A DNA stretch of 20,877 nucleotides from NCBI GenBank assembly GCA_009801015.1, contig VHZZ01001032.1, positions 151,379 to 172,255 of the forward strand, written 5' to 3'. The stretch is from Silene noctiflora. Lineage: Eukaryota; Streptophyta; Magnoliopsida; Caryophyllales; Caryophyllaceae. A program made the translations under genes and the position numbers. The notes beneath the pieces were generated by a model. That model was given only the letters and a program-made list of their open reading frames with translations. It searched no databases and was not told the origin of the DNA. Below are positions 15,047-20,877 of this stretch, piece after piece (position 1 is the stretch's first letter; each line of letters opens with the position of its first letter).

Positions 15047-15721
15047 CTAATAAACATCAGGAGGAAAATTTGAGGTATTAATGACGGACGAGCAACGAGC
15101 TTGATTAAGATGCCACTTGAGCGCATAATTACTCGTCTCCGAAATCCTCAACTCTTCCTTACATTCAGCAAGCATCCCCGTCAACTTCTCGGCTTCCTTC
15201 TTCATCTCTTCGAGCCCTTTGAGTCGTTCATGTTGAGCCACTGCAAGCCGTCTTAGGAGGCAATTCTCTTGACTTAGTCGGAGGTTCTGTTCCTTGACTG
15301 GGCCGGTCTTCTCTTGGTCACGTGCTGATAGTGCAATAGCAGCACGTGACTTTGCGTCATCCACACTTGTAGCCTTACTCATCTCGTTGACAAACAACTC
15401 AACCCACTTCAAATCGTCCTCTCCAAGCTTAATTTCATTCGTCTTGGGAGTAGGGTCGGGTTGGGATTGAGACAAGCGAAGCTCCTGGAGCTTGGCGATG
15501 GTGAGATCGAGGTCGAAGTTGCAATCCTCTAGGGTTTTGGCTAGGAGTTGGTCTTCCATTAGAGGGAAGGTTTGCTTGAGTTTATTGATGACAAGGGTAT
15601 CTTTGGATGTAGAGGGGGATATATAGGAGGATGAACAACGGTGTTTTTTGAAACAAGGGTAATACGTTTCGAATTCGTCTTCCAAAGAGAAGGATCTCTT
15701 ACCACAAACAAGGGCAGTCAT
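15047..15721 (-). CDS. CUE-domain, coiled-coil protein (224 aa), intronless
   Basis: Starts at ATG 15721 (MTALVCGKRSFSLEDEF), about 91-100 bp after a TATA box, and ends at TAG 15047. Residues 42-84 fit a CUE ubiquitin-binding domain: VINKLKQTFPLMEDQLLAKTLE has the MFP-like TFP motif in helix 1 and DLDLTIAKLQEL the di-leucine-like end of helix 3. A linker rich in Gln/Pro/Thr follows, then WVELFVNEMSKATSVDDA and a long charged region (about 145-205: NLRLSQENCLLRRLAVAQHERLKGLEEM) predicted as coiled coil. This is the layout of the plant family annotated as ubiquitin system component Cue proteins (for example Arabidopsis At5g32440), from memory. CUE domains bind mono-ubiquitin or ubiquitin chains; the plant proteins have no firmly assigned role. 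The ORF is intact, of usual length and single-exon. It runs in the same direction as eL36, 1.8 kb away. Confidence 0.9.
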   Translation of the reverse strand: MTALVCGKRSFSLEDEFETYYPCFKKHRCSSSYISPSTSKDTLVINKLKQTFPLMEDQLLAKTLEDCNFDLDLTIAKLQELRLSQSQPDPTPKTNEIKLGEDDLKWVELFVNEMSKATSVDDAKSRAAIALSARDQEKTGPVKEQNLRLSQENCLLRRLAVAQHERLKGLEEMKKEAEKLTGMLAECKEELRISETSNYALKWHLNQARCSSVINTSNFPPDVY

Positions 15722-15811
15722 AGTTATGATTAAGGTTCAAGTTTTAAGGTTTGGAGGATGTGATGAAACAACGTTTGTAGAAGAATGGTTAAGATTATGG
15801 GGGGTAGTCGT

Positions 15812-15821
15812 GTTTATATAT
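15812..15821 (-). promoter_or_regulatory. TATA box of the CUE gene
   Basis: TATATATAAA on the minus strand, giving a predicted start near 15785 and a 5'UTR of about 65 bases. A CCACGTAGG word lies just upstream (15841-15849), a partial G-box. Confidence 0.65.
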
Positions 15822-15829
15822 ACTTTGCC

Positions 15830-16428
15830 TTGGTGTGCACCCACGTAGGATTATTTCCAAATTCCAAAGTCGTAAGGATTTCTTTTGCACCAAGTATTTA
15901 AAGATTGCGCTACTTTGACGTATTAGTGTTTAGGTAAGTCAAACTTATATTGCTATCATTCAAATTTGGGAGATCTTATTCTAAAATTTGGGTAACTATA
16001 AAAGATTGAAAGCAACCAATTTCGTGAAACCCTACGTTCATATGCTAACCATAGCAAAGCAAAGCTGTAGTAGCACATTGGCAAATTTGCAGTAATAGAT
16101 GGTGCTGGACAGGTTTTACTATTTCATGACGTAAATGACCAATTTACCCTTCTCATTTCAACGCACGTCCATTCAATTTCAACTTACTCCCTCCCTCCCT
16201 AAGTCCCTAACCACCCCCTGTCGCCACCATCCACAACCCATCACCGCACGACCACGTCTGTCCTCTGCAACTATCATCCCCCACCACGACATATCCCTCA
16301 AGTACCCGTGATTGAAAAAATCCAGAATTGGGGGAAAAACCCTAATTGGAAAAAAAAACTTAATTGAGCCAATAGAAACAATAATTCATGTAATTTGTCT
16401 AACAAAATCAATATTGACTTATTTGATG
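15830..16428. other. Intergenic, upstream of the CUE gene
   Basis: Includes a C-rich stretch (16190-16290: CTCCCTCCCTCCC, CCACCATCC) and AAACCCTAATTGG at 16337-16349. No ORF of interest; probably distal promoter. Confidence 0.4.
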
Positions 16429-16429
16429 A

Positions 16430-16784
16430 GAGGATTAAGATTCTTCAATGGAGAATTTTAGATCAATTTGCTTATGAAAAGGCAATGAATTGAAAAATTA
16501 TAGGACATAGAGGACATAGCTAAACTCATACTTCATACGATACTTCATATGAATTGAAAAATTAAGATTCTTCAAAGGAGAAAAGAAAAAAAAAGAGAAT
16601 TTTTAGTTCTTTTTTTTTTTTTTTTTATGAAAAGGCAATGAATTGAAAAATATACGTGATTGAGTAAAACTCGTCCATAAAAGAGCAACTACGAAAAAAA
16701 TAAATAAAAAAGAACGCTTACAAAAATCATGACAAACGCAATAGGGACTAGAGGACATAGCTAAACTCATACTTCATACGATAC
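16430..16784. repeat. Decayed tandem duplication (blocks a-b-c, a'-b'-c')
   Basis: Three blocks recur in order: TAAGATTCTTCAA (16437 and 16563), ATGAAAAGGCAATGAATTG (16474 and 16627) and a 35-base block starting AGAGGACATAGC (16509-16543 and 16750-16784, identical). Offsets grow from about 126 to 153 to 241, so one copy has gained insertions, including a T19 run at 16608-16626 and about 88 bp after b'. Confidence 0.75.
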
Positions 16785-17200
16785 AATCATATATCCTGGT
16801 CATAATGTAACCAGAACTTTGTTGATCAGTGCGACAATGCCCCAACTAGAAATGGTCATGGGCCAATCTCAACCAGGCCTAATCTGCATAACCTAGGATC
16901 AGCCAGTGGGATGTGGTTGATCAGGGCCAGGCCAGACCGACGCAATGGCCACCGCTGACCCTACCAATAATTTTGAATTTTCAACAAAATGTTGTTATAG
17001 AAAAATTATACTCCAGGTAAGCCGACAAGAACCCATCCGAACAATAACCAGAACCTAAATTTAAACCACATCAATACAAAACTCACTACCAACCCAACAA
17101 CACGAGTGCTTAACAAAGCACAATGCCAATCTGACATCTACGAGTATATGACTATGATTCGGCCTTCTCACCAAAATGGTCTCAACTCTTAAGAGAGACC
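16785..17200. other. Intergenic, with GGCC-rich repeat remnant
   Basis: 16845-16965 contains GGTCATGGGCC, CAACCAGGCC and CAGGGCCAGGCC words like those at 8929-9157, likely a worn repeat. No gene. Confidence 0.35.
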
Positions 17201-17527
17201 TACTTAAATGTACTTACTCCGTACTACTTATACTAGATAAAATCAACAGAATTGCCGAACAATCAAATCACAATTTTCTGTTCTTCAACAAAAGATGGGA
17301 AGTAAATAAATTCAAAATATTACCAAGAACAACACTTCACAAAATGGAAAAAAGCTAATTCAAGATCACAGTGAGCACAAAAGCAAAGTTCGCCCATTCT
17401 TAAACATTGATTAAAAACACAATCTTTCAGATCAAACTTGTAAGTCAACAAAAAGTTTAACAGGAAACTACTAATAATATTACTGCAAAACGAGAAGAGA
17501 ATGCGACAAGCTTTCCACTTGGAGAAA

Positions 17528-18807
17528 TCACTTCTTTTTCTCAGCACCTCCAGCAGACCTCATCTTCCTGAGAACATTAGACATCTCCTCTCTCTTCCGC
17601 TTTGCCCTCTTGTGGGTTCCTAGCTTTCTCTTGGCAACCTTCAATGCACGCTTGTCCTTGCCAACTTTCAGAAGCTCAGTAATCCTCTTCTCGTAAGGAG
17701 CGAACCCAGCAACCTCTCTGATGACTCCCCTTATAAAATCAACCCTCTTGCTTTTTCTCTGAATTTACAGAGTAAAAGTCAAACCAACATTCAAACATTT
17801 GACTAAATTAAGGGGATTGAATTCAGCAGGCTTAGATATGAGAAAATCTATCCTAAGGGCACCACACTTAATTGGGGTTGGTAACAGTTACGAGAGAGAG
17901 AAAGGTCCAAACAAATGGGTAACAAAAGAGGAAGATCATAAATGTGATGAGAAAATGGAGCGGTAATGGCCTAGTGGGAGAATAGTATACTCCCTTGTAA
18001 CAATAATGTGATATCCCAAAGTTGAGGTGAGGTGGTCGGTAGCAACGAAGCAAAAAGGGTAATAGGTAGCCACGTACACCCTAAGGTATTAATTAGCATT
18101 GTACACAAGTAATAGATCGATCATAACCCCTTTATCTTCCCTTCAATGCCCTTCATTCTTATATCTACAAAACAATTCATCATGGCAATAAATCGAGGTT
18201 TAAGACTAGATGTAGGAACCAGTATAAACTGGTCGTTGCATAATAAATGCTACAAATACAATCTCAAAAGATATCGCACTGGCCTTCAATACCTTGACAA
18301 CCAATGCCACACTTGCGCGTAAGAATCATCTCCAAGCTAAGCAAACCAAAATTATGGTTAAAGGGAAATAGGGGGATCAATTTTTCTTTCGCAGAACTAA
18401 TCAATATTTCCTCAAGCATATGAGGGATTTTGAGAAAAAATGACACTGCTCTAATCCACCTTGCCTCCCCCCTCAATTCATATTCCTCCCATCCCTTTCT
18501 TTTTGTATCCCAACAAAGGGTAAACACTTAAACTACTATCTGAAAGGCTCAGGCATCAAACAGAGCATTAAAAGGTAATGTTCGGACAATAAACTACTAT
18601 CTGAAAGGCTCAGGCATCAAACAGAGCATTAAAAGGTAATGTTCGGACAATATACCACAAGTTACAACAATAACAACCAAGTGTTTAATAAAAAGGACAA
18701 CATACCCCTTTTCTGTCAGACGGTCTTGGAGCAAGTTCCTTTTTAGTGACAATGTGACCCTTGTTGAGGCCAACAAAAAGACCCGAGTTTGGCTGTTTGG
18801 GCGCCAT
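17528..18807 (-). CDS. RPL36: 60S ribosomal protein eL36 (110 aa), two coding exons
   Basis: Coding exons on the minus strand: 18807-18706 (34 codons, [20 protein letters not shown] to DRKG) and 17758-17528 (76 codons plus TGA). The 947-bp intron is GT-AG (GGG|GTATGTTG ... AAATTCAG|AGA) and falls between codons, right after the conserved RKG. Exon 2 continues [19 protein letters not shown], then [20 protein letters not shown], then [15 protein letters not shown] and ends [10 protein letters not shown], matching plant eL36 in length and in all conserved blocks. The protein is a small basic component of the large ribosomal subunit. A non-coding first exon is likely (see 19691-19770). No stop, frameshift or missing block is seen, so this appears functional, as expected with introns and its own promoter. 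The [11 protein letters not shown] stretch differs a little from the usual T-x-F-[IV]-R-x-[LV]-IREV but keeps length. Confidence 0.96.
17759..18705 (-). other. Intron between the coding exons of eL36
   Basis: 947 bp, GTATG...TTCAG, AT-rich with a 61-bp tandem duplication at 18530-18651. Open frames on either strand here are not credible genes. Confidence 0.85.
18530..18651. repeat. Perfect 61-bp tandem duplication in eL36 intron
   Basis: 18530-18590 and 18591-18651 are identical; each copy starts AAACTACTATCTG and ends TTCGGACAAT. The two copies are free of differences, suggesting a recent event. It lies about 55 bp from the donor side of the intron. Confidence 0.95.
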
Positions 18808-18810
18808 TAC
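18808..18810 (-). other. Start of eL36 exon 2 leader; 3' splice site of the 5'UTR intron
   Basis: On the minus strand GGATTTGTTTAG|GTAATGGCG: the acceptor AG is at 18812-18811, leaving only GTA before the ATG at 18807. This implies an upstream non-coding exon. Confidence 0.7.
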
Positions 18811-19690
18811 CTAAACAAATCCACCACATATACACGCAAGTCAGCCTACCTATTTTTTATAAGCTACTTACTCACAGCAAAACTAACAAAGACATGGATG
18901 TATGAAAACTACCTTTTTAGTTAAAAATGTTCCTATCAAAACCAAACAAAGGTAAGGGGGCTCAGTTGCTGAAGACAAAATCGTCCCATATCAGTTAACC
19001 CGCATTTACCCAATTTCATAACAATTGTTCAAGGCAACACTTCTAGATAAACCAAGCACCAAATAATAACATCCTTCACTAGACAATCATATTGGAGACT
19101 AGTTGCGAAAGTTAGAGAAGGGGACAGAATCAAAGGAGACAATCATCAAATAATCCATCTAGCAAACCCTTTGACCCCAAAAATGCATCATTTCAGACGC
19201 AAAATCACATAACTTGGATCGATTTACAGAACAAAACCCTTTCATCCATATACAGCAACACTTAATCACAACTCACTACTGATCAAATCATCAAATAAAG
19301 CATGACAACACCAAAATAATGCATCACGAAATCGCAAACCATTTAAGTCTAGATAGAACCCACAAATTTATCAACCAAACAATGAGATACGATAAATAGT
19401 TAAACTTACTAGTATAAAACAAATATATGAAGCTGAAATGCAAGATTTTCACCTCATATATATTAAACAAACGGTCCGCATATATAAATTTCATATGCTT
19501 GATTAAAATATATAAACCTCATATATATTAAACAAACGGTCCGCATATATAAATTTCATATGCTTGATTAAAATATATAAACCTCATATATATTAAACAA
19601 ATCCAAACAAAGTTTAAAATTGAAATCATGTATGAGAGCATATAGAGAATATCAAAGATTGAAAGCAGAAAAAAGAAAAAGAAAAGGGAC
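18811..19690 (-). other. Probable 5'UTR intron of eL36
   Basis: The acceptor is good (TTTGTTTAG). The donor is taken as CCATCCAG|GTCCCT at 19691/19690, which is acceptable but not strong; another donor in this area is possible. The interior is AT-rich and holds the 65-bp tandem repeat. Long leader introns are common in plant ribosomal protein genes and often enhance expression. Confidence 0.5.
19451..19601. repeat. 65-bp tandem repeat, 2.3 copies, in the eL36 leader intron
   Basis: Copies at 19451-19515, 19516-19580 and a partial 19581-19601, each starting ACCTCATATATATTAAACAA. The two complete copies look identical. Units contain ATATATAAATTTCATATG, so they add AT-rich, potentially promoter-like sequence to the intron. 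Confidence 0.95.
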
Positions 19691-19770
19691 CTGGATGGGA
19701 GAGAATGAGGTATTGCGGCCAAAGTGGAAAATGAAAATGAACAGATGTGAAGTGGGGGCGAGGGAAAGTA
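19691..19770 (-). other. Probable non-coding first exon of eL36
   Basis: Pyrimidine-rich on the sense (minus) strand (TTTCCCTCGCCCCC, CTCATTCTCTCCCATCCAG), as typical for plant ribosomal protein leaders. Placed between the TATA/telo-box and the inferred donor; both ends are approximate. Confidence 0.45.
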
Positions 19771-19784
19771 TTTTAGAGGTGTGC

Positions 19785-19796
19785 TTAGGGTTTATA
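19785..19796 (-). promoter_or_regulatory. TATA box overlapping a telo-box at eL36
   Basis: On the minus strand TATAAACCCTAA combines TATAAA with AAACCCTAA, the telo-box typical of plant ribosomal protein and translation genes. It lies directly upstream of the pyrimidine-rich leader. No TGGGCC/T site II element was seen within the next 80 bp upstream. Confidence 0.7.
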
Positions 19797-19799
19797 AGA

Positions 19800-20416
19800 C
19801 CCGTTTACCTTTACCTGAATCTGACGGTCAACCCAAACCCTGTCAATGTTCTATTTCAAATAACTTACACAACACCAATACCTACACCATTACTTTTGGT
19901 GACCGGTCTTATTCGAATATCCGACTTATCTAAATTTATCTATTAAATTTTAGAGTGAATTAACAAATACGTATTTTAGATACCGCTTTTCAAAAAAACC
20001 TCTTAATTATAAATTTTTCTTTTAAATTAATTCCCTAAAATTTGTTCGGGTCAAATTTTGCACCCTTTTTCACTTTCTCGTTAAAAGTCTTATTTTCTGA
20101 CGAAATTGCCCCTGGCCATTACTTAGACATCCCTCATTTCAGTTTTCATTCTTCCTATTCAAACGACATTAAGTTTTTAACCCAAAAAATTTTCACCAAA
20201 TTTTACCCTAATTTACTTATGTTAAATCAACCTTTATTGAAGAGTGATTGATAGTTGTAAGTTTTCTACACTATTACTCATGTTTTTAGTATTATTTGCG
20301 AAACAATTGTGGTTGCTTTGCAAATTATTAAATATAAGTTCATATGTTGAAATTTAATATAAATTTCGAATTAATATAGTTAAATAATGTTGTATTCCAA
20401 TTAGTTTAATTTTGTT
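19800..20416. other. Intergenic, upstream of eL36
   Basis: AT-rich with no convincing ORF or repeat; presumably the eL36 distal promoter. Confidence 0.4.
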
Positions 20417-20563
20417 TAACCCTAATTTTTTGTTTCTTAACCCTAATTTCTGGGTTTTAAACCCTAATATCTGCATTTTTAAAGCCAAATTTCTGAAATT
20501 TAAACCCCAATTTTTGGGTTCTTAACCCTAATTTATGGGTTTTAAACCCCAATTTACTTTAAA
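20417..20563. repeat. 21-bp minisatellite with telomere-like AAACCCTAA core, 7 units
   Basis: Seven units of about 21 bp, each a variant of TAAACCCTAATTTNTGGGTTT, start near 20417, 20438, 20459, 20480, 20501, 20522 and 20543. Several units contain AACCCTAA on the plus strand together with GGGTTT, so individual units are partly self-complementary. Divergence among units shows it is not recent. Confidence 0.85.
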
Positions 20564-20745
20564 GCTTGAGTCACCTATATCTCCTTCCGAATCAACATCA
20601 TATCTCCAGGCTAGCTCACCAGTATATTCTCTCTGGAAATGATCAAGATGTGCACTAGTCATGTTTATATTCTTCCCAATGTCAGAGTAGCAAACTATAT
20701 TCAGCCCCTTCAATATAGGCTCAAGATCCTTCTGTTCTATTCATT
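20528..20745 (-). pseudogene. Unrecognised minus-strand coding remnant
   Basis: A minus-strand frame with coding-like composition reads EQKDLEPILKGLNIVCYSDI from about 20737, then NMTSAHLDHFQREYTGELAW and RYDVDSEGDIGDSSF, and fades into the minisatellite at about 20560. An ATG at 20713 (MKGLNIV) is possible, but the frame is open upstream of it, to a stop near 20745, so a start is uncertain. I do not recognise the family; it could be a transposon-borne or decayed host exon. The last 120 bp of the window show nothing further. Confidence 0.3.
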
Positions 20746-20877
20746 GTTTTTTATTAACGCCATGACCAACGACGAAGGGACAACCTAGGAAGAGGACCCG
20801 AGATTGGCATAACATGTAACAACGGAGGTTAGCTGATGCGCGGGATTTAGTCGTCGACTCCCGGTCAAAAAGAATTT

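Noticed and set aside
17176..17547. ORFs on both strands at the 3' end of eL36
   Set aside because: They overlap the eL36 3'UTR and stop codon in other frames.
18264..18527. 87-aa minus-strand ORF
   Set aside because: Lies wholly within the eL36 coding intron; no domain, no splice signals linking it.
17528..18807. eL36 as a processed pseudogene
   Set aside because: It has intact GT-AG introns, full length, no stops and its own TATA/telo-box, so it is a normal gene.
19620..19946. 108-aa plus-strand ORF
   Set aside because: Antisense to the eL36 leader exon and promoter; Lys/Arg-rich stretch is the complement of the pyrimidine-rich leader.

Overview
This window is eukaryotic nuclear DNA from a flowering plant, most likely a eudicot. 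The evidence is spliced plant gene families with GT-AG introns, Stowaway-type MITEs, tRNA-derived SINE-like units, plant Ty3/gypsy LTR retrotransposons, a telo-box at a ribosomal protein gene, and AT-rich intergenic DNA. Caryophyllales is possible, but nothing here proves it. I see no rRNA, tRNA, CRISPR or prokaryotic feature.

Bases 1-8928 are a nested retrotransposon cluster. The host of the nest is a minus-strand Ty3/gypsy element (called G1): 5' LTR 7766-8928, primer binding site 7751-7763, decayed gag about 6786-7710, protease up to 5991, then a reverse transcriptase stretch that resumes at 292-111. It is split by a 5,698-bp insertion (293-5990) with TGATGA/TCATCA ends and a perfect 5-bp target duplication, GCAAC. 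Inside that insertion lie pieces of a second LTR family (called T): a complete LTR with polypurine tract (2432-4118), a 3' LTR fragment (4917-5361), and, between them, a decayed minus-strand acidic ORF with an internal repeat. A third T-like LTR end opens the window (1-110) on the far side of the RT piece. T LTR DNA carries arrays of about 20-bp units, each built on the palindrome ACTCGRCCGAGT.

Bases 8929-15046 are a gene-sparse region peppered with small repeats: a hAT-like GC-rich remnant, SINE-like units, three Stowaway MITEs, a foldback element and a pyrimidine/purine-biased GGATATCCGATC-rich repeat. Two small genes sit there: a two-exon, 72-aa Gly/Pro-rich, Cys-rich CYSTM-like membrane protein gene (+, 10414-10882) and an 82-aa secreted peptide precursor with a PIP-type SGPS motif (-, 11689-11937).

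Bases 15047-19800 hold two conserved genes, both on the minus strand: an intronless CUE-domain coiled-coil protein (15047-15721) and ribosomal protein eL36 (coding exons 18807-18706 and 17758-17528, probable 5'UTR exon near 19691-19770, telo-box/TATA 19785-19796). Both eL36 introns contain recent-looking tandem duplications. The last kilobase holds a 21-bp telomere-like minisatellite and an unrecognised minus-strand coding remnant.

The genes do not form a pathway. The peptide precursor and the CYSTM-like protein both belong to classes linked to stress or defence, and the CUE protein and eL36 are housekeeping-type. All coordinates were read by eye; splice sites and element borders are inferences unless stated otherwise.
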